DNA of 64,000 nucleotides from Sunxiuqinia dokdonensis (GCF_001270965.1 NZ_LGIA01000182.1:1-64000), one strand, 5' to 3'; numbered from the stretch's first letter, positions 8,615 to 15,892 are shown. The notes: a model not told the origin generated them from the sequence alone. Numbers and translations: made by a program.

Positions 8615-9892
8615 ATGAACCAGATTGCCAGCCAAAATGCACCATCGCCAAAGGTTGTTGTTCCGCATTTTATTTTCGGGGCGCTGACCTGGCTCATGGT
8701 CACAATTTTGATCATTTTTCATCCCGAAGCTTTTACGCAACATTATTTCAATGCAGAATTGCTTGCCATCACCCACCTGTTGGTGCTGGGTTGGATTACG
8801 ATGATCATTTTCGGGGCTTTATATCAGCTGCTACCGGTCATAATGGAAGTGAAACTCTACAGCGAGACACTTGCTAAAATTTCATTTCTACTAATGGCAA
8901 TTGGTACAATTCTGCTTTCCTTAGCATTTTGGCATTTTTCCTTTGGTCCATTGATGTTTATAGCCGGCATTTCTATTGTGATTTCTGTCAGCTTGTTTGT
9001 AGCCAATGCCTTGCTTACAGCACATTCCTCCAACAAAAATGTGATAGAACGTACTTTCATTGTCAGTTCGGTGATATGGCTGTTGTTCACGGTACTGGCC
9101 GGTTTGACCCTGGCAATTAACCTGTCGCATCCCTTTCTGAAAGTTTCGCATGTCGAACTTCTGAAATTGCACGCACATGCAGGCCTTGTGGGGTGGTTTG
9201 TTCAACTAATAATAGGCGTCAGCAGTAAACTATTGCCCATGTTCATGGTTTCTCACCATGTGAATACCAAAAAGCTAAACTTCTCCTTTTATACAATCAA
9301 TATTGGCTTGCCAATAGGTATTATTGCTTTGTACCTGCAATACAAAATCGGGGTCGTTTTCAGCGCAATAATGGTTGTGGCGGGAATTGTTGGTTACTTA
9401 TCATTTCTCCTGGCAAGCTATAAAAAGCGGGTGAAAAAGCAACTGGATATTGGAATGAAACAATCCGCCCTTTCGTTTGTATTCCTGGTGATCCCCTTAT
9501 TCCTGATTTTTACACTCCTGCTTAATATCGACTTTCTCAATAGGCTCACCCTACCTTTGTCGGTGGCTTATGGAAGTGCAATTGTCATCGGGTTTATCAC
9601 TTCGCTTGTAATGGGACAAACCTACAAGACTTTGCCTTTTATTGTCTGGCTGAAAGTATATCAAGGAAAGGTTGGCAAAGTGATACTGCCACTGCCCAAA
9701 GACCTTTATTCCGAAAAACTAGCCATTGCACAAGTCTGGCTTTTTGCCATTGGTTTTGGCTTTCTTTTGATCGGAATTTCCACAACAAACACGACTTTAG
9801 TGATGGTAAGTGGGATTTTGCTCTTGCTATCGGTTGCATTTTACAACCTCAATATTTTAAAAATAGTTCTACATAAACCAACAAATGAATAA
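8615..9892 (+). CDS. Polytopic membrane protein, heme-copper oxidase I/NnrS-like
   Basis: A 425-aa integral membrane protein with about 12 segments. Two heme-copper-like motifs are clear: AITHLLVLGWITMIIFGALY followed by QLLPV (residues about 50-72), and LHAHAGLVGWFVQLIIGVSS followed by KLLPMF (about 185-212). These H...GW...G...LLP repeats suggest two similar halves or paired heme ligands, as in NnrS and distant cytochrome oxidase subunit I proteins. A complete binuclear-centre ligand set is not evident. It starts at the base after the DUF2249 gene's stop and overlaps the following DUF59 gene by 8 bases, so translation is coupled across the three. A role in NO handling is inference from context. 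Confidence 0.7.
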   Translation: MNQIASQNAPSPKVVVPHFIFGALTWLMVTILIIFHPEAFTQHYFNAELLAITHLLVLGWITMIIFGALYQLLPVIMEVKLYSETLAKISFLLMAIGTILLSLAFWHFSFGPLMFIAGISIVISVSLFVANALLTAHSSNKNVIERTFIVSSVIWLLFTVLAGLTLAINLSHPFLKVSHVELLKLHAHAGLVGWFVQLIIGVSSKLLPMFMVSHHVNTKKLNFSFYTINIGLPIGIIALYLQYKIGVVFSAIMVVAGIVGYLSFLLASYKKRVKKQLDIGMKQSALSFVFLVIPLFLIFTLLLNIDFLNRLTLPLSVAYGSAIVIGFITSLVMGQTYKTLPFIVWLKVYQGKVGKVILPLPKDLYSEKLAIAQVWLFAIGFGFLLIGISTTNTTLVMVSGILLLLSVAFYNLNILKIVLHKPTNE

Positions 9893-10208
9893 TTGCGTGA
9901 TGGATACTGAAGAAATGAAAATACTTGAAATGCTAAAAAAGGTTATCGATCCTGAGTTGATGGTGAATATTATTGATCTGGGTTTGGTATATGGTGCGAC
10001 TTTTGATGCAGCGGGCAGACAGATTGATGTTGCGCTGACGCTCACTTCTCCCGGGTGTCCCATGGGCGGCATCATAATTGAAGATGCGCAACAGACACTC
10101 GAAAGCAATTACCCTGGCTTCAATGTCAATATCAATCTTGTTTGGGAGCCTGCCTGGTCAATAGAAAGGCTCTCAGCGAAAGGGAAAGCAGAGTTGGGTT
10201 TCTCCTAA
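9885..10208 (+). CDS. DUF59/MIP18-type metal-sulfur cluster assembly factor
   Basis: A 107-aa protein with the DUF59 pattern ILEMLKKVIDPELMVNIIDL, GLVYGATF and TLTSPGCPMG, the last holding the conserved Cys. The family (SufT, PaaD, MIP18/CIA2) helps insert Fe-S clusters into client proteins. It overlaps the upstream membrane-protein gene by 8 bases. ATG 9885 is the first start; ATG 9900 is also usable. It meets the minus-strand operon tail to tail with a 4-base overlap. In an NO-exposed context, repair or maturation of Fe-S enzymes such as NadA or aconitase would make sense; that is inference. Confidence 0.85.
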   Translation: MNNCVMDTEEMKILEMLKKVIDPELMVNIIDLGLVYGATFDAAGRQIDVALTLTSPGCPMGGIIIEDAQQTLESNYPGFNVNINLVWEPAWSIERLSAKGKAELGFS

Positions 10209-10615
10209 AAGAAGAATAGTTTGCTCAATTGTTCTCCCTTTTTTATTTGGCGATAGCAAAAAAAAGCAAATGCCAGGGTGACACAAATTCTGAAAACCAT
10301 CGCTCCGATGGTTTTGGTTTCATGCAAACCGCCTCGGCTAATATGGACAAGCAGGCCGGCAAAGGCGATGAATAAAACCGCGACGGCAACAATTAAGATT
10401 TGATACGGCCATTTTTTCAGGCTAACAAGGCCATACGCTGCTGCCAGATAAAGCAGACTACTGATGAAGTTTGCCCAAACTACAAACAATACATAATTTC
10501 CCTCCTTAGCCCTGATGCCAAACAAATCAAAAATGACTGAACCACTCAGAAAAAGTGTCAACAGCGCAAATGCTACAAGTAGGGCGGCCAATATATGTGG
10601 GGCAGCTTTTCTCAT
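10205..10615 (-). CDS. Small four-helix membrane protein, unknown
   Basis: A 136-aa protein with four hydrophobic segments (about 8-30, 45-65, 72-92 and 103-125) and short polar loops. I do not recognise a family; the size and layout are similar to DoxX-like or quinol-linked small membrane proteins, without diagnostic residues. It is the last gene of the minus-strand run regulator-nirK-orf98-nadA-cytochrome c, 10 bases after the cytochrome gene, so it probably serves in or alongside that electron-transfer module. Confidence 0.6.
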   Translation of the reverse strand: MRKAAPHILAALLVAFALLTLFLSGSVIFDLFGIRAKEGNYVLFVVWANFISSLLYLAAAYGLVSLKKWPYQILIVAVAVLFIAFAGLLVHISRGGLHETKTIGAMVFRICVTLAFAFFCYRQIKKGEQLSKLFFF

Positions 10616-10625
10616 TATTCACCGT

Positions 10626-11060
10626 TTATTTGATTGAAAGAATATAGTCAACCATCGCCTCTAACTCTTCTGCAGGCAATGCTTTCGTAATAGCTATTTG
10701 TGGTTGCATCAAGCTAGCCTGAGACGGATCAACGATGGCCTTACTTTCTCCTTTCAGAAACGCAATCAAACCCGCTTTGTTTCCTGAATAAGCCGCTGCA
10801 ATATCTTTGGTAGAAGGGCCAACCAGTTTTGTATTCAATTGATGACAAACCAGACACCCGTTGTCAGAATATAGTTTCTGTCCGGTGCTGGAAACTGCCT
10901 TTGTGGGCGTAGACTTTTTCTCCACTATTTCTGAGCTTGCACTTTTTTCTGTTGCTGCTTTTATGCTATTTCCCTTGTTCGGTGAGCTGCAGGATAAACC
11001 CAATAGTAAAACCAACCCTACGGCAATAAAAGAATATTTTTTCATGTTGATATTTTTCAT
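10626..11060 (-). CDS. Monoheme c-type cytochrome lipoprotein
   Basis: It has a signal with lipobox LLLGLSC, then a Ser/Lys-rich linker and one cytochrome c domain. The heme motif is CLVCH (in SDNGCLVCHQLNTKLVGPS), and a likely distal Met ligand lies in SLMQPQI. Size (about 145 aa) fits c551/c552-type electron carriers anchored to the outer face of a membrane. A GGAG lies 6 bases before the Met chosen here; starts at 11072 or 11045 (MKKYSF) are also possible. It sits 42 bases after nadA in the nirK operon, so electron donor to NirK is the natural guess. Confidence 0.85.
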   Translation of the reverse strand: MKNINMKKYSFIAVGLVLLLGLSCSSPNKGNSIKAATEKSASSEIVEKKSTPTKAVSSTGQKLYSDNGCLVCHQLNTKLVGPSTKDIAAAYSGNKAGLIAFLKGESKAIVDPSQASLMQPQIAITKALPAEELEAMVDYILSIK

Positions 11061-11114
11061 TTCAAGCTCCATTTTCGAAGTGTTTAATGCATCGAATTTG
11101 TAACAAGTTTTCTA

Positions 11115-12050
11115 TTATGCTGACAATTCAAGCATTCTCTGCATCGGTTTCCTTGCCTTCTCCATAATTTCCATATCCAGATTAATTTCAAATTTTTCCT
11201 CATTCAGACTGTCGAATATTTTTTGCAAATCATGGAGTTTCATAAACCGGCAATCATTGCATCCACATGTAGAATCAATTGGTGGTGCAGGAATGAATGT
11301 TTTTTGTGGATTCCGTTTCCGCATTTGATGAAGGATGCCCGATTCGGTAGCTACAATGTATTCACTTCCTCCGTCAGTTTCAACAAACTTCAGAAGCGCC
11401 GATGTTGAGCCTACAAAATCAGCGGCTATCAGAACTGGTCCTTGACATTCTGGATGCGCAATTAATTTGGCTTTGGGGTGACTTTTTAATATAGCCAGCA
11501 TCTTTTCCAGTGAAAATTCTTCATGTACATGACAGGCTCCATTCCAGAGTAACATATTTCTCCCGGTAATACTATTCAGGTAGTTCCCGAGGTTCCGATC
11601 AGGGGCAAAAATGATTTTCTGCTCTTTTGGAATACTTTCGATAATTTGGACAGCATTCGTGGAAGTACAGGTAATGTCGGTCATGGCCTTAATCCCCGCC
11701 GTTGTGTTAACATAAGAAACAACCATATGGTCGGGATATTCTTCCCTGAATTTCCTAAACTCTTCAGATGGACACGATTCAGCAAGTGAGCAGCCTGCCT
11801 CCAGATCAGGTATAAAAACCCTTTTTTGAGGCGATAATATTTTTGCAGTTTCCGCCATAAAATTGACCCCTGCAAACACAATAATATCCGCATTTGTCTC
11901 CGCAGATTTCCTTGACAGATCAAGGCTGTCGCCAACAAAATCAGCAATCTCCTGTATTTCCGGAATTTGGTAGTAGTGCGCCAGGATAACGGCGTTTTTT
12001 TCTTTTCTTAGTGAATTGATCTGACCGACCAAAATATCGTGACTGTTCAT
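11115..12050 (-). CDS. nadA: Quinolinate synthase A
   Basis: A 311-aa NadA, which condenses iminoaspartate and dihydroxyacetone phosphate to quinolinate in NAD synthesis. Three [4Fe-4S] cysteine positions are seen: Cys in LEAGCSLAESCP, Cys in HPECQGPVL and Cys in DSTCGCNDCRFMKLHDL. AHYYQIPEIQEIADFVGDS and MVVSYVNTTAGIKA are family signatures. It lies inside the nirK operon (71 bases after orf98, 42 before the cytochrome) and not beside nadB or nadC. The NadA cluster is sensitive to oxidants and NO, which makes the placement interesting. Whether this is the only nadA of the genome cannot be told here. Confidence 0.92.
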   Translation of the reverse strand: MNSHDILVGQINSLRKEKNAVILAHYYQIPEIQEIADFVGDSLDLSRKSAETNADIIVFAGVNFMAETAKILSPQKRVFIPDLEAGCSLAESCPSEEFRKFREEYPDHMVVSYVNTTAGIKAMTDITCTSTNAVQIIESIPKEQKIIFAPDRNLGNYLNSITGRNMLLWNGACHVHEEFSLEKMLAILKSHPKAKLIAHPECQGPVLIAADFVGSTSALLKFVETDGGSEYIVATESGILHQMRKRNPQKTFIPAPPIDSTCGCNDCRFMKLHDLQKIFDSLNEEKFEINLDMEIMEKARKPMQRMLELSA

Positions 12051-12121
12051 TTATTCAAGACGTTATACTATTGTGTCATCAGTAACTTCAATATTGAAAT
12101 ACATTTCGGTGAAGAATGTAA

Positions 12122-12418
12122 TTAATCGGCCTGCACATTGCAGTTCAGACATGCCAGCGCGTAAGAGTCATATTCATCATAGGCAGGTCCCGGTATCCCG
12201 TTGACGGTGATAATACGATCAACCCGAACCTTGTCACCTGAGTCGAATGTTAAATATTTTTTAAATCCATCTGATTTCACCAAACCAGTAATTTTACCTT
12301 TGGCCTCTTCAACATCGTTTCCAGTTACGAAATAGAATACTTTGCTGAATTCCTTTTTTTGTTCTTCTAAAAACATGTCGTAATAATCCGGGGGTATAGG
12401 ACTAAATTCTGTTTCCAT
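12122..12418 (-). CDS. Small protein with C-terminal CxxC, unknown
   Basis: A 98-aa soluble protein with no signal peptide. It has an acidic N-terminus (METEFSPIPPDYYDMF), a KITGLVKSDGFKKYLTFDSG centre and an ALACLNC end with a CxxC pair four residues before the stop region. I do not recognise a family. It has an unusually clear Shine-Dalgarno sequence (AAAGGAG, 6-8 bases before ATG), rare among its neighbours. Located 45 bases after nirK and 71 before nadA, it may be a copper or redox accessory to nitrite reduction, which is inference only. Confidence 0.65.
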   Translation of the reverse strand: METEFSPIPPDYYDMFLEEQKKEFSKVFYFVTGNDVEEAKGKITGLVKSDGFKKYLTFDSGDKVRVDRIITVNGIPGPAYDEYDSYALACLNCNVQAD

Positions 12419-12463
12419 CGTTTTCTCCTTTCTAGAATTAAAATTTTACTTTGGCGTGTTCAT

Positions 12464-13588
12464 TTATGGTATTGCCTCCGGCTCCTTAATTTGTTTCATC
12501 AAGTCATCGTTCCAATCTCCTTCCACCTCAAGTTGAGCCACGGCTCCAAAGAGAATTGCCTCTATCAGGTTATGATTCAAATAAGTGTAAGTTCCGGGCT
12601 GCCGAAATTGATACAATGCAGCAACCGCCGAACCTCCGACAACGGACCATGATTCATAATTTGTAGCCGGTGCATCATTGAACGAGCCTCCCAACCAAAC
12701 AAGATCGGCATGCCCGCCAATAAGGTGGATCCGGGTATCGCGGTTTGCCTGTGATGTAATAAAAAGCACCTTTTCACCTACTTTTGCTTCCAGTGCTTTG
12801 TCTCCGGTCAAGGCGTTCATTTTTCCATTGAACAAGAGGTGTGTGGGCAAAAGTGTCTTCATTGATGTGATTAAATCAGGAAATCCTTCGGCCGGAGAAT
12901 CATATTCTTTGTAATTTCCATTTTCGTCTTTTGGAATATAAAAGTCTTGTTCTGCAATGTAGAACGCTTTGTCGTAGCGTACCGGATTGCCCAATTCATC
13001 TTTCAAGCCGTCCCGCGGAAGCACCATGATCGCCCCATTCATTCCTGAAACAACATGCAAAGGAACCATAATACCACCAGGAGCACAATGGTAAACAAAC
13101 ACTCCGGCTTTTGTCGCTTTAAACCGGAACGTGACTTGTTCGCCCGGCGCTACATTGCTAATATCCCCACCTCCCATTGCTCCGGTAGCAGCATGAAAAT
13201 CAATATTGTGGACCATGGTGTTTGTAGCAGCATTGATGAGCGTCAATTGCACGTAGTCGTCTTGATGGACAACGATCAACGGACCTGGTACGGTTCCGTT
13301 AAATGTGAGGCCCCAGGTTTTCACACCAGGGGCTATTTCCATCTCCTTCTCTTCAACAAAAAAAGTTACTTCAACAACCACAGGATCACCTTCTGCAACC
13401 TGTTCATGTTTTGGCAGTGCTGGTGGAGAGACCATCTCCTGCTTAATATGCTTTAAGTTATCAGCATCAAACAAAGGAGTTTCCGCAAAAACAGACTCTT
13501 TAGTATTATTCGGTGATGGGGTGCATGCTGTTAATATACTTATCAAAACCGCAAGAAGTATGGCGTAGTTTATTGTCTTGTTTTTCAT
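12464..13588 (-). CDS. nirK: Copper-containing nitrite reductase (lipoprotein)
   Basis: A two-cupredoxin-domain NirK of about 374 aa, reducing nitrite to NO. Type 1 copper ligands: His in MVHNIDFHA, Cys in YHCAPGG, His in VPLHVVSGM and the Met of that motif. Type 2 copper ligands: the second His of MVHNIDFHA, the His before that Cys, and His in YLNHNLIEA. The catalytic Asp (in IDFHA) and His (in RIHLIGGH) are kept, so the enzyme should be active. The N-terminus has a lipobox (SILTAC), so it is probably membrane-anchored outside the cytoplasm. GGAG precedes the Met at 13588; an upstream Met at 13603 would place five polar residues before the signal. It follows the Rrf2 gene by about 90-100 bases on the same strand. 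No nor gene is present in the window. Confidence 0.95.
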   Translation of the reverse strand: MKNKTINYAILLAVLISILTACTPSPNNTKESVFAETPLFDADNLKHIKQEMVSPPALPKHEQVAEGDPVVVEVTFFVEEKEMEIAPGVKTWGLTFNGTVPGPLIVVHQDDYVQLTLINAATNTMVHNIDFHAATGAMGGGDISNVAPGEQVTFRFKATKAGVFVYHCAPGGIMVPLHVVSGMNGAIMVLPRDGLKDELGNPVRYDKAFYIAEQDFYIPKDENGNYKEYDSPAEGFPDLITSMKTLLPTHLLFNGKMNALTGDKALEAKVGEKVLFITSQANRDTRIHLIGGHADLVWLGGSFNDAPATNYESWSVVGGSAVAALYQFRQPGTYTYLNHNLIEAILFGAVAQLEVEGDWNDDLMKQIKEPEAIP

Positions 13589-13690
13589 TTCTTTTATCTC
13601 CATTAGTGCTAATTAAAAAATCCCAAAAATTATTTTCGTCACACAGAACCGAGATTCAGGAACGCTTAGCGTACATCCGATCTCTCATTT

Positions 13691-14149
13691 CTAATCGATA
13701 GAACTTTCTGTTATTTCCAGCCTTTTTAAAACAGCCTTGTTTTGACTAACCTTAGAAGCCAGGGACTGAATGGTGAGTCTGTTCACCAGGCTATAAAATG
13801 ATTGCCTGACAGCTACGTATTCATCATGCATCGGGCATGGGTTCTGGGCATCGCACGATTTTAGGCCAAACCCACATTTATGAAAAAACTCCTGTCCTTC
13901 TGTCACGTTGATGACCTCCAGCAAGCTTAAGGATTTCTCTGAATTATCGAAGAAAAAGCCGCCTCCCCTTCCTTTCATGGATGACACCAATCCCGCGCGG
14001 GTGACAATCTGGAGCACTTTCCCGGTAAAACCCTCAGGCGAATCAATATTCCTCGCAATCTCTTTAAATCCGGGCCTCTCACCTTTCAAATTTTGAATAT
14101 AGATGTACACCAGTGACCGAATTGCATATTCCGTTGTTTTTCCTAACAT
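13691..14149 (-). CDS. Rrf2-family Fe-S transcription regulator (NsrR/IscR type)
   Basis: A 152-aa Rrf2 protein: N-terminal winged helix (MLGKTTEYAIRSLVYIYIQN, GKVLQIVTRAGLVSSMKGRGGG) and a loop with three Cys in CGFGLKSCDAQNPC, the pattern that holds an Fe-S cluster in NsrR, IscR and RsrR. Such regulators lose DNA affinity when NO, oxidants or Fe-S status alter the cluster. It is the first gene of the nirK run and lies next to an operator copy (14202-14229) placed between divergent promoters, so autoregulation is likely. It is the best candidate to bind all three operator copies. Confidence 0.9.
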   Translation of the reverse strand: MLGKTTEYAIRSLVYIYIQNLKGERPGFKEIARNIDSPEGFTGKVLQIVTRAGLVSSMKGRGGGFFFDNSEKSLSLLEVINVTEGQEFFHKCGFGLKSCDAQNPCPMHDEYVAVRQSFYSLVNRLTIQSLASKVSQNKAVLKRLEITESSID

Positions 14150-14182
14150 GACGACAAGCTAAGTTTTCTATTTGTTACGGTG

Positions 14183-14249
14183 TAAAGGTACAAATTATTT
14201 TTATAAAAAGACACACATATCTTTTTATAGATTTTTTTCATTAGCTTTG
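14183..14249. promoter_or_regulatory. Operator between divergent promoters (Rrf2-nirK / thioesterase)
   Basis: TATAAAAAGA (14202-14211) and TCTTTTTATA (14220-14229) form a perfect 10-bp dyad with an 8-base spacer. To the right, TAGCTTTG at 14242-14249 is a -7 box for the thioesterase. To the left, on the minus strand, TACCTTTA (14190 down to 14183) is a near-match -7 box for the Rrf2-nirK operon. The dyad is centred so that each arm covers one promoter's -33 region, at 12-13 bases from either box. One bound protein could thus control both directions. Confidence 0.8.
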
Positions 14250-14283
14250 TTCCATTAATGTTAGATTATTAAAATGGTCAGAG

Positions 14284-15033
14284 ATGCAAAATTACTTTGA
14301 AAAACAATTTCAGCTAAGATATTTTGAAATGAATAAGTTCGGGGAAGCTTCTCCAACTACCGTCTTAACCCTACTCGAAGAAGCAGCTGCAGATCATTGT
14401 TACTCAATCAATCATAGTTTATATGATCTGGAAAAACAAAATATTGGATGGGTATTACTCTCCGGAGTGATGGAAATGGATCGTTATCCTAAATACAAAG
14501 AAAAAATTACTATCAGAACATGGCTGTCGAGCTATTCCAAAATTAAAGGGTTTAGAGAAAATATCATCTATGATGGTCAAGACTGCGTCATTGGAAGAGC
14601 CAAAGGGCTGTGGGTATTCTTTGACATTAAAAGGAAAAGGCCTATTCAGATATTAGACGACATAAAGGAGAAATGGGGTAGCGATCGTGAAGAATGTATT
14701 GACCACGATATTTCAAAGAAGATTGAGGCAATTGATTCAGGAGAATATGCCAACGAATTTAGAATAAATCGATTTGATGTTGATGCGAATCTGCATGTGA
14801 ATAACATCCGGTACTTGCAATGGATGATTGAGTCCATGCCAAAAGATATTACCGACAATTATGATTTAAATTATATCGATGGGCGCTTTATTGCAGAAGC
14901 TCATTATGGTGACACAATTTTTTCTCATTCAAAGATTGATGTTCATGAACATTCTTTTTCTCATACTATTAAGACGCAAAGTAACATTAAGGACTGTGCC
15001 ACAGCAAAAACGCAATGGAAGGAAAGAAAATGA
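14284..15033 (+). CDS. Acyl-ACP thioesterase family protein
   Basis: A 249-aa double-hotdog protein of the acyl-ACP thioesterase (FatA/FatB-like bacterial) family. N-terminal hotdog: FQLRYFEMNKFGEASPTTVL, then LEEAAADHC. Then WVLLSGVMEMDRYPKYKEKI and TIRTWLSSYSKIKGFREN. The second hotdog has FRINRFDVDANLHVNNIRYL, with the Asp...Asn.His..N pattern of the catalytic segment. It releases free fatty acids from acyl carrier protein. It is divergent from the NirK operon and shares its operator, an unusual setting for this family. The next small ORF overlaps its stop (ATGA). Confidence 0.85.
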   Translation: MQNYFEKQFQLRYFEMNKFGEASPTTVLTLLEEAAADHCYSINHSLYDLEKQNIGWVLLSGVMEMDRYPKYKEKITIRTWLSSYSKIKGFRENIIYDGQDCVIGRAKGLWVFFDIKRKRPIQILDDIKEKWGSDREECIDHDISKKIEAIDSGEYANEFRINRFDVDANLHVNNIRYLQWMIESMPKDITDNYDLNYIDGRFIAEAHYGDTIFSHSKIDVHEHSFSHTIKTQSNIKDCATAKTQWKERK

Positions 15034-15194
15034 CAAAAGAAATAAACAACCCAAAAACCAATGAATCTCCTGAGGAGAATGAAGAGATTAAGAAAGTAGT
15101 TGTAAAACCAATTGAGGAACCTACCCGTTTGTATTTTTCTTCTCCCTGCCTCCTTTCCGAAATTGAAGACGATGAGGATATTCTTAATCTTTAA
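15030..15194 (+). CDS. Small acidic ORF (54 aa) coupled to the thioesterase
   Basis: ATG at 15030-15032 overlaps the thioesterase stop (TGA 15031-15033) in an ATGA junction, typical of translational coupling. It encodes 54 residues: a polar Glu/Lys-rich first half (MTKEINNPKTNESPEENEEI) and a second half with RLYFSSPCLLSEIEDDEDI, ending at TAA 15192-15194. One Cys, no membrane segment. No family recognised. The overlap and the ordered composition favour a real gene, but a short ORF can arise by chance. Confidence 0.5.
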   Translation: MTKEINNPKTNESPEENEEIKKVVVKPIEEPTRLYFSSPCLLSEIEDDEDILNL

Positions 15195-15683
15195 TGCAGA
15201 TACCGGTCCCGCAACTTTTATATTCATTCAGACAAATGCTGCCCCCGACGAAATGGTATCGGTGACATGAAGGGGATTCCAATTCCTGAAGTTAAACTGC
15301 CTCACGGCTAGACTGACGACAAATCACAATTCATTATTATCAGGGTGTGTCCTCGCTGCCTGTAACTTTAATGGCGAAACAAAGGTTCCAGATTATGCTC
15401 AACCCTGTCACAAAATACATTCATTTCCGAAAGACAAGCCCTCCGGGTTTTCAAAAGCTTCCGGCATAAAGCCATTCACTCCAAAATCGAAGGAGTTAAT
15501 TTTCCCATTTCACAATCCTATGACAAAAAGACTTAACCTACGCAAGCTCCGGTTAAAAATTTTTGCAATCCCGCATTAACACCTCCAATTTTTCCATTCG
15601 TTGTTTATTCCTTTTCCTTTTGAAAATCTTCCAAAAATAAAAAGGAGCGGTGTTTACAGGTTTGAGAATCCATGAATTTGGGC
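15195..15683. other. Long non-coding gap before tRNA-Arg
   Basis: About 490 bases without a credible gene. The sequence is AT-rich with scattered short open stretches in all frames. It separates the nitrite/NO segment from the tRNA-Arg and core genes, and may be the eroded edge of an integrated segment; see the repeat at 15684. Confidence 0.4.
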
Positions 15684-15705
15684 TTGTGTGCAAATTGTGT
15701 GCAAA
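15684..15705 (+). repeat. Exact tandem 11-bp repeat TTGTGTGCAAA x2
   Basis: TTGTGTGCAAA at 15684-15694 is repeated without a gap at 15695-15705, just beyond the terminator of the tRNA-Arg on its 3' side. Short tandem motifs near a tRNA 3' end are typical of recombinase arm sites, but no integrase gene is in the window, so the role is open. Confidence 0.6.
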
Positions 15706-15744
15706 TAAAAAAAGAGAGTTACAACGTCATTGTCGTAACTCTCT
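15705..15744 (-). terminator. Rho-independent terminator of tRNA-Arg
   Basis: AGAGAGTTAC (15713-15722) and GTAACTCTCT (15735-15744) form a perfect 10-bp stem with a 12-base loop. On the minus strand the stem is followed by a run of T (complement of the A-run at 15707-15713), directly downstream of the tRNA. Confidence 0.85.
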
Positions 15745-15755
15745 GATTTCTTTTG

Positions 15756-15829
15756 TGAACCTGGCGAGACTCGAACTCACAACCTCCTGATCCGTAGTCA
15801 GGTGCTCTATCCAATTAAGCTACAGGTCC
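15756..15829 (-). tRNA. tRNA-Arg (anticodon ACG)
   Basis: On the minus strand the molecule starts GGACCTGTAGC and the acceptor stem pairs GGACCTG with CAGGTTC (one G-U pair), with discriminator A at 15756. The anticodon stem-loop CCTGA-CTACGGA-TCAGG places ACG in the loop; the T-arm is GTGAGTTCGAGTCTCGC. CCA is not encoded. It marks the boundary between the nitrite/NO segment and core genes. Confidence 0.95.
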
Positions 15830-15892
15830 ATTGCAAAAGCGCTGCAAATATACTATTTTTTGAATGTAACGATCAAATAATTTCAGCTTTTT

